From the NCBI RefSeq assembly GCF_035969385.1, contig NZ_JAYKKJ010000012.1:4969-68968 (forward strand): 64,000 bases of DNA. Reading direction: 5' to 3'. The notes beneath the pieces were generated by a model that was not told the origin of the DNA, made no database searches, and worked only from the letters and a program-made list of their open reading frames with translations. Within the stretch, counting starts at the first letter, position 1; every line of letters starts with the position of its first letter. This DNA comes from SELP01 sp035969385 (GTDB lineage Bacteria > Pseudomonadota > Alphaproteobacteria > Rhodobacterales > Rhodobacteraceae). The translations under genes and the position numbers were made by a program. This document shows positions 1 to 7,729 of this stretch, piece after piece.

Positions 1-2
1 GC

Positions 3-1181
3 AATGGGTCGACCCTTGCCACCCACGCCGACCGCAAACGCCTGTTCCTTGAGGCCGGGCATCTGATCGTGGATCTGGCCAAGCGTCACTATGAAGGCGA
101 CGATTTCAGCGTCCTGCCGCGCAGCATCGCCACGTTTGAGGCGTTCGAGAACGCCATGTCGCTGGATATCGCCATGGGCGGGTCCACCAATACGGTGCTG
201 CACCTGCTGGCCGCCGCCTATGAGGGCGAGGTCAATTTCACCATGGAAGACATCGACCGGCTGAGCCGCAAGGTACCTTGCCTGTGCAAGGTCGCCCCGG
301 CGAAATCGGACGTGCACATGGAAGACGTCCACCGCGCCGGTGGCATCATGGCCATTCTGGGCGAGTTGGACCGCGCGGGCCTGTTGCACAACCATTTGCC
401 GACTGTGCACAGCCCTACGATGGGTGATGCGCTCAAGAAATGGGACGTGGCGCAGACCGACAGCAACAGCGTGCACGAATTCTATTCCGCGGCCCCCGGT
501 GGTGTCCGCACGACCGAAGCCTTCAGCACCGACCGCAGGTTCCCGAACCTTGATCTGGACCGGGAAAAGGGTGTGATCCGGGCAAAAGAACATGCCTTCA
601 GCCAGGATGGCGGCCTTGCCGTTCTGTTCGGCAATCTGGCCGAGGAAGGCTGCATCGTGAAAACCGCAGGGGTCGACGATTCGATCCTGAAGTTCAGCGG
701 CCCGGCCTATGTGGTTGAAAGCCAGGACGACGCGGTGAACGACATCCTGACCGGCAAGGTCAAGGCGGGCGACGTGGTCCTGATCCGCTATGAAGGGCCG
801 CGCGGCGGGCCGGGGATGCAGGAAATGCTCTATCCGACCTCCTACCTGAAATCGAAAGGGCTGGGCGCAGCCTGTGCCTTGATCACCGATGGCCGCTTCT
901 CGGGCGGAACCTCGGGCCTGTCGATTGGTCACGTGTCGCCAGAAGCCGCCGAAGGTGGCACCATCGGTCTTGTCGAACATGGCGACCTGATCGAGATCGA
1001 CATCCCGAACCGGACCATCAACCTTGCCGTCTCGGACGCGGTTCTGGCCGAACGCCGCGCCGCGCAGGAGGCGAAAGGCTGGCACCCCGCCAAGCCGCGC
1101 AAGCGCAAGGTATCCACCGCGCTCAAGGCCTATGCCGCCCTGACCACCAGCGCCGCCAAGGGCGCTGTTCGCCAACTCTGA
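3..1181 (+). CDS. ilvD: Dihydroxy-acid dehydratase, C-terminal part (5' end outside window)
   Basis: The frame is open from the first bases of the window, so this is the 3' two thirds of a gene that begins upstream. The visible protein carries the IlvD/Edd-family block NGSTLATHADRK at its start, the IAMGGSTNTVLHL segment and the C-terminal GRFSGGTSGLSIGHVSPEA block. The enzyme is an Fe-S dehydratase that converts 2,3-dihydroxy-isovalerate and its homologue to 2-oxo acids in the valine/isoleucine pathway. The Fe-S cysteines near the N terminus cannot be checked here. The length and the APAKSDVHMEDVHRAGG segment fit the long, about 610-residue IlvD class rather than Edd. The next gene begins 12 bases downstream, so the two are probably cotranscribed. 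Confidence 0.93.
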   Translation, partial: NGSTLATHADRKRLFLEAGHLIVDLAKRHYEGDDFSVLPRSIATFEAFENAMSLDIAMGGSTNTVLHLLAAAYEGEVNFTMEDIDRLSRKVPCLCKVAPAKSDVHMEDVHRAGGIMAILGELDRAGLLHNHLPTVHSPTMGDALKKWDVAQTDSNSVHEFYSAAPGGVRTTEAFSTDRRFPNLDLDREKGVIRAKEHAFSQDGGLAVLFGNLAEEGCIVKTAGVDDSILKFSGPAYVVESQDDAVNDILTGKVKAGDVVLIRYEGPRGGPGMQEMLYPTSYLKSKGLGAACALITDGRFSGGTSGLSIGHVSPEAAEGGTIGLVEHGDLIEIDIPNRTINLAVSDAVLAERRAAQEAKGWHPAKPRKRKVSTALKAYAALTTSAAKGAVRQL

Positions 1182-1193
1182 AGGAAGCCCAAG

Positions 1194-2057
1194 ATGACCC
1201 GCACCGTCTATGTGAACGGAGACTACCTGCCCGAAACCGAAGCAACGGTTTCGATCTTTGACCGGTCCTTCCTGATGGCCGATGGCGTCTACGAGGTAAC
1301 CTCTGTTCTGGGCGGCAAGCTGATCGACTTTGACGGCCATGTGGCCCGACTGGAGCGGTCCCTGACCGAACTGGACATGGCCAAGCCCGAGGCGTTCGAT
1401 GATCTGTTGGAGATCCACCGCAAACTGGTGGAGGTCAACAACATCGACGAAGGCATGGTCTATCTTCAGGTCAGCCGCGGGTCTGCGGGCGACCGCGATT
1501 TCGTCTTCCCCGACCCAGAGGTGGTCAAACCCACGCTGGTGCTGTTCACCCAGTCCAAGCCCGGTCTGGCCGATAGCCCGGCGGCGAAGAGGGGGATCAA
1601 GGTCATCTCGATCGAGGACATCCGCTGGGGTCGCCGCGACATCAAGACGGTGCAGCTGCTCTATCCGTCGATGGGCAAGATGATGGCCAAGAAGGCGGGA
1701 TGTGACGACGCATGGCTTGTCGAGGATGGCCATGTGACCGAGGGCACGTCGAACAACGCCTATATCGTCAAAGGCGGCAAGATCATCACCCGCAACCTGT
1801 CCAATGACATTCTGCACGGCATTACCCGCGCTGCCGTTCTGCGGTTCGCCCGCGAGGCGCAGATGGAGGTGGAAGAACGCCCCTTCACCATCGCAGAGGC
1901 ACAAGAGGCGGACGAGGCGTTCATCACCTCCGCCTCGACCTTCGTGTTCCCGGTGGTGGAAATCGACGGCGTGGCCCTAGGTGACGGCACCCCCGGCCCG
2001 GTGGCCAAGCGGCTGCGTGAAATCTATCTGGATGAAAGCCTGAAATCGGCGATCTGA
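1194..2057 (+). CDS. dat: D-amino-acid transaminase-like class IV aminotransferase
   Basis: A 287-residue fold-type IV PLP aminotransferase. It starts at ATG with an AAGGAAG ribosome site 12 bases after the ilvD stop. The N terminus (FDRSFLMADGVYEV) and the DIKTVQLLYPSMGK segment, where the DIK lysine is the expected Schiff-base residue, match D-alanine/branched-chain aminotransferases. The following EGTSNNAYIV and NDILHGITRAAVL blocks bind the cofactor phosphate. Family knowledge: these enzymes make D-alanine and D-glutamate for peptidoglycan or transaminate branched-chain acids. The neighbouring ilvD makes a branched-chain role conceivable, but overall similarity favours D-amino-acid transaminase. 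Substrate cannot be settled from sequence. Confidence 0.85.
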   Translation: MTRTVYVNGDYLPETEATVSIFDRSFLMADGVYEVTSVLGGKLIDFDGHVARLERSLTELDMAKPEAFDDLLEIHRKLVEVNNIDEGMVYLQVSRGSAGDRDFVFPDPEVVKPTLVLFTQSKPGLADSPAAKRGIKVISIEDIRWGRRDIKTVQLLYPSMGKMMAKKAGCDDAWLVEDGHVTEGTSNNAYIVKGGKIITRNLSNDILHGITRAAVLRFAREAQMEVEERPFTIAEAQEADEAFITSASTFVFPVVEIDGVALGDGTPGPVAKRLREIYLDESLKSAI

Positions 2058-2077
2058 GCTGGTACCACCCTAACGGA

Positions 2078-2107
2078 AAAGGGGGCCGTCGGCCCCCTTT
2101 GCTGTTT
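2078..2107 (+). terminator. Rho-independent terminator after ilvD-dat
   Basis: A 7-bp GC stem (GGGGGCC / GGCCCCC) with a three-base loop is extended by AAA/TTT and followed by a T-rich stretch. It lies 20 bases after the aminotransferase stop and faces the convergent RTX gene, so it may work in both directions. Confidence 0.85.
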
Positions 2108-2122
2108 CTGGTCGCCGTTCTG

Positions 2123-2914
2123 TCAGGCTGCGGCGTAGCTTACCGACACCGACGACAAAAGAGCGTTGATCTGATCCGTCGAGGTGGCCCCCTGAACGAT
2201 CGCGACATCCTGACCACCAACCGTGATATGAAACCCGGCGCTGCTGGTCGTCCACGAAACAGGCTGCCCTGACAGCGCCGGGTTCAGGACAAGCGTAATG
2301 ACCTCGGGGCCTTCAGCAAGCTCATGTTCCCAATCCGTGATGAGCACCGGATCCAGCGTCGGTTCGTAAACCACGACGTCAAATTCGTCATATTGTTCGC
2401 CGCCCGTCATGGTATCGCCCGCGTCGCCGACAAGGATGTCCTTGCCCCAGCCACCGTCGAGGATATCCGGCGTCCCTTCGTCGCCGGGGGCGTCCACGGC
2501 ATAAATCTCATCCCAACCGGACCCGCCAAGTAGCGTGTTGCTACCTGCCACGTCGACAATCACGTCGGCGCCTGCGCCGCCCCGGATGACGTCATCGCCG
2601 TTGTCGTTGGCATCGACACCGGGCAAGAAATTGGTGTCGTCACCATCGCCCATGTATATGTCGTCGTCGCCCGCGCCACCATCGACGTAGTCATTCCCTG
2701 CCCCGGCAAATATGGCATCGTCGCCGTCGCGCCCGAGAAGAATGTCGTCGCCGGCACGGCCCGACAATGTATCGTCACCATCGCCACCGGTCAGGTCGTC
2801 GTCACCGTTGGTGCCCGAGACGGTTTCGCCCTCTTCGACCGTGTCTTCACCCCCGGTGAATAGTGCCGCCAAGAGGCCGAAGCTGATAAGCAACGGCAGA
2901 ATAAAAAGTGCCAT
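2123..2914 (-). CDS. Membrane-anchored RTX-type calcium-binding protein (1)
   Basis: A 263-residue acidic protein. Residues 1-20 form a hydrophobic helix (MALFILPLLISFGLLAALF) with no clear cleavage site, suggesting an N-terminal membrane anchor or uncleaved signal. Residues 34-180 carry many RTX-like nonapeptides of the GGxGxD type (for example GGDGDDTLSGRAGDD), which bind calcium as a parallel beta-roll. The remaining part is a beta-rich tail ending near DVAIVQGATS. Most RTX proteins are secreted by type I systems through a C-terminal signal, but no transporter is encoded nearby. It lies in tandem with a paralogue 41 bases upstream with the same architecture. The function is unknown; a surface or periplasmic calcium-binding role is inferred. 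Confidence 0.8.
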   Translation of the reverse strand: MALFILPLLISFGLLAALFTGGEDTVEEGETVSGTNGDDDLTGGDGDDTLSGRAGDDILLGRDGDDAIFAGAGNDYVDGGAGDDDIYMGDGDDTNFLPGVDANDNGDDVIRGGAGADVIVDVAGSNTLLGGSGWDEIYAVDAPGDEGTPDILDGGWGKDILVGDAGDTMTGGEQYDEFDVVVYEPTLDPVLITDWEHELAEGPEVITLVLNPALSGQPVSWTTSSAGFHITVGGQDVAIVQGATSTDQINALLSSVSVSYAAA

Positions 2915-2955
2915 GTATCCCCCACAATATTACCGGCCCACCCGGCCGGAGTGCC

Positions 2956-3768
2956 CTAGATTACCGGATCGCTTCTGATTGTCTGAACGTCAGCAGCAGA
3001 CAGCCCGGCAACCCCTTCGATCACCGCGACTTCGACGCCATCCAAAAAGATAATTGTGCCGGTTCCATCCGCCGTGGCCGCGACCGTTACCGGCAGGTCG
3101 GTCGCGCTCACGTATTGAATGACAATTGTGTCACCTTCGGACTGGTTGAAATCGGTGACCGTTGTTGCCGTGTCTCCAGTCGAGACATCAGTACGGAAGA
3201 CATCCATACCCGTGCCGCCTGTCATCGTATCGCCGTCGTCGCCAAGCAGGGTGTCGTCGCCATCGCCGCCAATGAGCGTATCCGTTGCCGTACCCGCGCC
3301 GGTCTCGTCCGCCCCGCTCAGGGTGTCGTTGCCCGCACCGCCATCCAAGATGTTGCTTCCCAGCGCATCGGCCAGGATGTCGTTCCCGTCTCCGCCAAGC
3401 AGGGTATCATCGCCGGAATCGTCTGTCTCGCTTGATGCGGTGTGCAGGTCATCGCCCGCGCCGAAATCGAGGATGTCATTTCCGGCCCGGCCATCGAGTA
3501 TATCGACACCGTCCAACCCGGACAGAGAGTCGTCGCCGTCTGTCCCTGTCAGCGTATCATCGAAATCTGTTCCAGCCGGAGCCCCGCTGTCGGTTTCGCT
3601 GTCGCCGCCACCATCAGTTGAGGTGGTGTCATCCGTGGTCGTATCCGTCTCGGGCTCATGATCGTCGTGGCTATCCTCGTCGACTTCTTCGTCGTCCATG
3701 TCACCGAAGGACAGTGGAAGCGCGGCCAAAAGGAGGAAGATGACAAACGGAAGAGCGGATGCAAACAT
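2956..3768 (-). CDS. Membrane-anchored RTX-type calcium-binding protein (2)
   Basis: A 270-residue paralogue of the next gene downstream. It has an N-terminal hydrophobic helix (ASALPFVIFLLLAALPLSFG) and then a strongly acidic, Thr/Asp-rich linker at residues 24-65 (DDEEVDEDSHDD and similar). RTX repeats follow at about residues 68-190 (GTDGDDSLSGLDGVD, GGDGDDTLLGDDGD). The C-terminal beta domain ends DGVEVAVIEGVAG, corresponding to GGQDVAIVQGATS in the paralogue. The shared order of anchor, repeats and tail indicates a tandem duplication followed by divergence. No secretion genes flank it. Role unknown; calcium binding is inferred from the repeats. Confidence 0.8.
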   Translation of the reverse strand: MFASALPFVIFLLLAALPLSFGDMDDEEVDEDSHDDHEPETDTTTDDTTSTDGGGDSETDSGAPAGTDFDDTLTGTDGDDSLSGLDGVDILDGRAGNDILDFGAGDDLHTASSETDDSGDDTLLGGDGNDILADALGSNILDGGAGNDTLSGADETGAGTATDTLIGGDGDDTLLGDDGDTMTGGTGMDVFRTDVSTGDTATTVTDFNQSEGDTIVIQYVSATDLPVTVAATADGTGTIIFLDGVEVAVIEGVAGLSAADVQTIRSDPVI

Positions 3769-3923
3769 TTCAGACTCTCAAGACTACGCCCGATGGGCCG
3801 ATCAAAACCCACCTTGGTCGAAAACTGAGACAAATTCTTGCTTTATTCAAGAAGTCGAGGTGTTCGTTTCCGATTGCCCAACAAAGGCCCGATGAGGCCC
3901 TGATTGTTGACGGGCCTTCGACC

Positions 3924-4241
3924 CTAATCCGCTAGAGGGCCGACATTTTCGGCGAAGGCCTTCTTGAACTGCTCTTGCTTCTCGTCGCTGGCCTCGGTCT
4001 GGTTTTTGACCTTCCACGCATCGTAGGGCATTCCGTAAAAGGCCTCTCGGGCCTCTTCCTTGCTCATCTCGATGCCCTGATCGGTCGCGGCTTCCTGATA
4101 CCAGCGCGACAGGCAGTTGCGGCAGAACCCGGCAAGGTTCATCAGGTCGATGTTCTGCACGTCGGGGCGTTGCACCATCAGGTGGTCGCGTAGGCGCCGG
4201 AAGGCGGCGGCCTCCAGTTCGGTCCGGGTCTTGTCGTCCAT
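3924..4241 (-). CDS. DUF1244 family protein
   Basis: A 105-residue protein read from the ATG at 4241, which has an AGGAGA ribosome site five bases upstream; an in-frame TTG 15 bases earlier overlaps that site and is less likely. The sequence is the conserved alphaproteobacterial DUF1244 type: a helical core with NLAGFCRNCLSRWYQEA, which includes two closely spaced cysteines, and GMPYDAWK. No catalytic function is established for the family. It lies 20 bases downstream of the N-formylglutamate amidohydrolase gene on the same strand, so the two are probably one operon. Confidence 0.85.
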   Translation of the reverse strand: MDDKTRTELEAAAFRRLRDHLMVQRPDVQNIDLMNLAGFCRNCLSRWYQEAATDQGIEMSKEEAREAFYGMPYDAWKVKNQTEASDEKQEQFKKAFAENVGPLAD

Positions 4242-4261
4242 ATCTGTCTCCTTCAAGGGCC

Positions 4262-5041
4262 TCAGACACCGTCAGCGATGGCAAGCGCGCGGTCAAGCAG
4301 CGGAGCAAGCCGTTCGGCCCATGCCTGCTGTTGCTCGGGTGTGCGGATCAGATCGTTGCGGATTTCCACCAGCACGTTCAAGCGCCCATGCTGCAAGGCA
4401 TGGGTGTCGATGGAATCGCCGTCGAGGTGGCCGCCGTAGGGTTCGTTTTCGCCAACGCACCAGCGTTCGCCAAATGTGTCTTCGACCCAGGACGCAAGGG
4501 CCGCGTCCTGCCGCAACAGGTCGATCAGGGGGCGGGTCAGCCGTTCGTCGTAGGAATAGAGGATGCCCACCTGCCACGGACGGGGCGGCCGCCCGCGCAA
4601 TTGGCGGGTAAAGCTGTGGACGGCGCAGATCACACTGTCAGGGCGACGGGCTGCGAGGGTCTCCAGCGCGTTGTGATAGGGGTGCCAGAGCCGCTCCATC
4701 CGGCGGGCCTTTTCTTCGGCAAAGGCCGCCCGGTTCGCCGGAATCACGGACCCGTCGTAAAGCTTCATCAGCACGGTCGGGTCGTCGGCGCCCCGGTTCG
4801 GGTCGATCACCAGACGTGAGAAATCCGATGAAACGGCGGGGCTGTCGAGCCGGTCGGCCAAGGCAAGCGTGACCCCAAGCGCACCGGGATCGAAGGCGAT
4901 ATGGCGCTCCATATCCTCGGGCGGAAGGCCCAGATCACCGCCGTTTACCCACTCCGGAACCCTGTTTGTGGCGTGATCGCAGGTAATCAGCCAGCGGGAC
5001 TGCCGTTTTTCACCGTGAATATGGTAAGGTTTTTCCGACAT
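4262..5041 (-). CDS. N-formylglutamate amidohydrolase family protein (1)
   Basis: A 259-residue member of the N-formylglutamate amidohydrolase (FGase/HutG) fold. Visible blocks are LITCDHATNRVPEW near the N terminus, HIAFDPGALGVTLALADRL, DPNRGADDPT, a metal-binding type VHSFTRQLRGRPR-like segment, and NEPYGGHLDGDSIDTHA with VEIRNDLI at the C-terminal side. Family knowledge: these zinc hydrolases release formate from N-formylglutamate in histidine breakdown, but many members have unassigned substrates. No other hut gene is nearby, so histidine degradation is not supported by context. It is the first gene of a pair with the DUF1244 gene and is divergent from pyk. Confidence 0.85.
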   Translation of the reverse strand: MSEKPYHIHGEKRQSRWLITCDHATNRVPEWVNGGDLGLPPEDMERHIAFDPGALGVTLALADRLDSPAVSSDFSRLVIDPNRGADDPTVLMKLYDGSVIPANRAAFAEEKARRMERLWHPYHNALETLAARRPDSVICAVHSFTRQLRGRPPRPWQVGILYSYDERLTRPLIDLLRQDAALASWVEDTFGERWCVGENEPYGGHLDGDSIDTHALQHGRLNVLVEIRNDLIRTPEQQQAWAERLAPLLDRALAIADGV

Positions 5042-5130
5042 TTGGGCCGTGGATCGTCTGTCATTATGCTGTCACAGCACATAGGCCAGTTGAGACCGGA
5101 ATGGAATTGCGCAATAAGGGCGCAAATCGC

Positions 5131-5146
5131 CCGTTATCGCTAACGG
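5131..5146. promoter_or_regulatory. Inverted repeat in the pyk upstream region
   Basis: CCGTTA and TAACGG flank a TCGC centre, 46 bases before the pyk start and inside the divergent FGase/pyk spacer. The arrangement fits an operator but no regulator can be named. A 6-bp arm can also occur by chance. Confidence 0.3.
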
Positions 5147-5192
5147 CGCGAATCCGGCCAAGGGCCGCCAAAAGGATCGAAGGAACTGTCGC

Positions 5193-6638
5193 ATGAGACG
5201 CCACCGCAATGTGAAAATCGTCGCCACACTTGGCCCGGCCTCCAGCACCTATGAAATGATACGGGGGCTTCACGAGGCGGGCGCGGATGTGTTCCGCCTG
5301 AACATGAGCCACGGATCGCACGACGAAATTGCTGAACGGCACGCAATCATCCGCAAGGTCGAGGCGGAACTTGGGTCGCCCATCGCGATTCTGGCAGACC
5401 TTCAGGGGCCGAAGCTGCGTCTTGGCACTTTCGCCAACGGCGAAGAAGAGCTGACCGAAGGCCAGTCGTTCCGATTGGACCTGAGCGACGCACCGGGCGA
5501 CGCAACCCGCGTTCAACTGCCCCACAAAGAGATTTTCGACGCGCTGGAACCCAACGCGACCCTTCTGGTCAACGACGGCAAGATCCGCCTGCGGGTGAAG
5601 GATTGTGGCCGCGATTTTGCAGATTGCGTTGTCGAAGTTCCTGGCGTGATTTCCAACCGCAAGGGCGTGAACGTGCCGGATGTCGTCCTGCCGCTGGCTG
5701 CACTGTCCGACAAGGACCGCAAGGATCTGGAGTTTGTATGTGAACTCGGCGTGGATTGGCTGGCCCTGTCCTTCGTTCAGCGCCCCGCCGACGTGGAAGA
5801 GGCACGCGGCCTTGCCAAGGGCCGTGCGTCGATCCTGTCGAAGATTGAAAAGCCCGCGGCCGTGAAGGCCTTTGACGACATCCTTGCTGTGTCGGACGGG
5901 ATCATGGTCGCCCGCGGCGATCTGGGCGTTGAACTGCCGGTGCAGAACGTGCCCCCGATACAGAAGCGGCTGATCCGGAAATCCCGTGCCGCCGCCAAGC
6001 CGGTGATCGTGGCGACCCAGATGTTGGAGAGCATGATCGACAGCCCGATGCCCACCCGTGCCGAGGTGTCCGACGTGGCCACCGCGATTTACGAAGGTGC
6101 AGACGCGATCATGCTGTCCGCCGAATCCGCCGCCGGCAGCTTCCCGATCGAAGCCGTCACCACGATGAGCAACGTGGCCACCGAGGTTGAAAGCGACCCC
6201 ACCTATACCGACATCATCGAGGCGAGCCGCAAGGCCGACCGCAAGACGGTTGCCGATGGGATCGTCGCCGCAGCCCGTGAGATCGCGGAAACCACCAGCG
6301 TCAAGGCGATCTGCTGCTATTCGCAGTCGGGGACCACGGCGCTTCTGGTGTCGCGTGAACGTCCGCGGGTTCCGATCATCGCCCTGACCAGCGTGGAGCG
6401 GACCGCGCGCCGCCTGTGCCTGTCCTGGGGGACCAGCTGTGTCATCACCGGCCACGTCGACCGGTTCAAGACCGCCGTGATCGAGGCCGTCCGCGCCGCC
6501 AAGGCCGAAGGGCTGGCCGGAGAGCAGGACATGGTGGTCGTGACCGCCGGTGTCCCGTTCAACACGCCGGGGACGACGAACATCCTGCGTGTGGCCCCTT
6601 GCGAGGAACGTTTGATTTACAGCGCTGAAGCAGAGTAA
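5193..6638 (+). CDS. pyk: Pyruvate kinase
   Basis: A 481-residue protein of normal length for the family, with an AAGGA site eight bases before the ATG. It catalyses phosphoenolpyruvate + ADP to pyruvate + ATP, the last step of glycolysis. Visible elements are the N-terminal KIVATLGPASS and RLNMSHGSH, the catalytic SKIEKP lysine near residue 216, the MVARGDLGVELP metal-binding block, and MLESMIDSPMPTRAEVSDVA. The C-terminal domain (from about residue 350) contains CYSQSGTTALLVSRERP and the usual terminal GTTNILRV. It begins a run of same-strand genes through rpmI, rplT, pheS and pheT, a gene order common in Rhodobacterales. Confidence 0.97.
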   Translation: MRRHRNVKIVATLGPASSTYEMIRGLHEAGADVFRLNMSHGSHDEIAERHAIIRKVEAELGSPIAILADLQGPKLRLGTFANGEEELTEGQSFRLDLSDAPGDATRVQLPHKEIFDALEPNATLLVNDGKIRLRVKDCGRDFADCVVEVPGVISNRKGVNVPDVVLPLAALSDKDRKDLEFVCELGVDWLALSFVQRPADVEEARGLAKGRASILSKIEKPAAVKAFDDILAVSDGIMVARGDLGVELPVQNVPPIQKRLIRKSRAAAKPVIVATQMLESMIDSPMPTRAEVSDVATAIYEGADAIMLSAESAAGSFPIEAVTTMSNVATEVESDPTYTDIIEASRKADRKTVADGIVAAAREIAETTSVKAICCYSQSGTTALLVSRERPRVPIIALTSVERTARRLCLSWGTSCVITGHVDRFKTAVIEAVRAAKAEGLAGEQDMVVVTAGVPFNTPGTTNILRVAPCEERLIYSAEAE

Positions 6639-6670
6639 GATCGGTCTATCGAGTTCCTGTTGGGTGTGTC

Positions 6671-6895
6671 ATGGATACCGATCTATTTTTTGTCATTGGC
6701 CTGATTATTGCGGGCTTCTCCATTCCGCCGATCATTGGCGCCCTGTCCGAAGGGCGGGCGCCGCGGACAGCGGCGATCGCGATCCTGATCGGTGGCGGGC
6801 TTGTCGCGCTGGCGGTGAATGAACGTCCAGGCGCCTATTCGGTTTCTGAAATCCCCGATGCATTCGTTCGGGTGGTCGGGCGCTACATCAACTAG
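6671..6895 (+). CDS. Small two-helix membrane protein
   Basis: A 74-residue protein with two hydrophobic segments, at about residues 5-22 (LFFVIGLIIAGFSIPPII) and 33-50 (AAIAILIGGGLVALAVNE), joined by a short basic loop. It begins 32 bases after the pyk stop and is probably cotranscribed with it. No family name is recognised. Its composition and codon use are like its neighbours, so it is likely a real conserved small protein. Confidence 0.7.
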   Translation: MDTDLFFVIGLIIAGFSIPPIIGALSEGRAPRTAAIAILIGGGLVALAVNERPGAYSVSEIPDAFVRVVGRYIN

Positions 6896-7011
6896 GCCTT
6901 TCCCTATTGCCTTTCCTCCATGCGCGGCCTATACGGCCCGCTCAACCCGCGAGACCGGCCGGAATGGCATGCCGAGTCGCGCGTCCGACCAACCCTTTCG
7001 AGGAGATGGAA

Positions 7012-7212
7012 ATGCCGAAGATGAAGACAAAATCGAGCTGCAAAAAGCGGTTCAAAGTGACGGCCTCGGGCCGGATCAAGGCCGGTCAGGCGGGCAAGCG
7101 CCACGGCATGATCAAGCGCACCAACAAATTCCTCCGCGATGCTCGCGGCACCACCACCCTGTCGAAGGCTGATGAAGGTATCATCAAGCCGATGATGCCC
7201 TACGCGCGCTAA
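7012..7212 (+). CDS. rpmI: 50S ribosomal protein L35
   Basis: A 66-residue basic protein starting MPKMKTKSSCKKRFKVTASG, the standard L35 N terminus. An ATG six bases earlier is in frame but sits in the GAGGAG ribosome site, so 7012 is chosen. L35 is a late-assembling protein of the large subunit. It is followed by rplT after 13 bases, the usual L35-L20 pair. infC, often upstream of this pair in other bacteria, is absent here. Confidence 0.97.
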   Translation: MPKMKTKSSCKKRFKVTASGRIKAGQAGKRHGMIKRTNKFLRDARGTTTLSKADEGIIKPMMPYAR

Positions 7213-7225
7213 GGAGGACTGAAAG

Positions 7226-7585
7226 ATGCGAGTTAAAGGCGGAACCGTCACTCATCGTCGTCACAAGAAGGTCCTTGACGCTGCCAAGGGCTATTACGAC
7301 CGTCGCTCCAAGACCTTCAAGGTCGCGCGTCAGGCCGTGGACAAGGCCAACCAATACGCCACCCGTGACCGCAAGGCCCGCAAGCGGAACTTCCGCGCGC
7401 TGTGGATCCAGCGGATCAACGCCGGTGTGCGCGCCCTGGATGCCGACCTGACCTATTCGAAGTTCATCAACGGGCTGTCCAAAGCCGGGATCGAAGTGGA
7501 CCGCAAGGTTCTCGCCGATCTGGCCGTGCACGAGCCCGAAGCGTTTAGCGCCATCGTCGACAAGGCGAAGGCCGCGCTCGCTTAA
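7226..7585 (+). CDS. rplT: 50S ribosomal protein L20
   Basis: A 119-residue basic protein beginning MRVKGGTVTHRRHKKVLDAA, with RNFRALWIQRINAGVRALD and YSKFINGLSKAGIEVDRKVLADLAV, all standard for L20. The protein binds 23S rRNA early in large-subunit assembly and in some bacteria represses its own operon. An AAGGAGG site precedes the start. A terminator follows 26 bases after the stop. Confidence 0.98.
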   Translation: MRVKGGTVTHRRHKKVLDAAKGYYDRRSKTFKVARQAVDKANQYATRDRKARKRNFRALWIQRINAGVRALDADLTYSKFINGLSKAGIEVDRKVLADLAVHEPEAFSAIVDKAKAALA

Positions 7586-7610
7586 CCCCCAGCCGGGTTA
7601 GAACATTACG

Positions 7611-7646
7611 AAGCCGCGGACCCTCGCCGGGGGCCGCGGCTTTTTG
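7611..7646 (+). terminator. Rho-independent terminator after rplT
   Basis: An 8-bp stem AGCCGCGG / CCGCGGCT encloses a 14-base loop and is followed by TTTTG. It separates the ribosomal pair from pheS. Confidence 0.85.
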
Positions 7647-7729
7647 TTTGTCTGCATCCCCGGCAAAGCGTTGCGGCCCCGCCCGCCATTGGGTAGCACA
7701 CGGGCAAGTGAACAAAGGACGCCAGAGAC

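Noticed and set aside
1..69. Leader or riboswitch upstream of ilvD
   Set aside because: The window starts inside the gene, so no leader is visible.
2160..3560. Possible repeat array such as CRISPR
   Set aside because: The repetition is in coding RTX nonapeptides, varies at the DNA level and has no unique equal-length spacers.
3119..3661. Ser/Pro-rich plus-strand frame opposite the RTX gene
   Set aside because: It is the complement of Asp/Gly RTX repeats, which read as Ser/Pro on the other strand. It has no ribosome site and no family.
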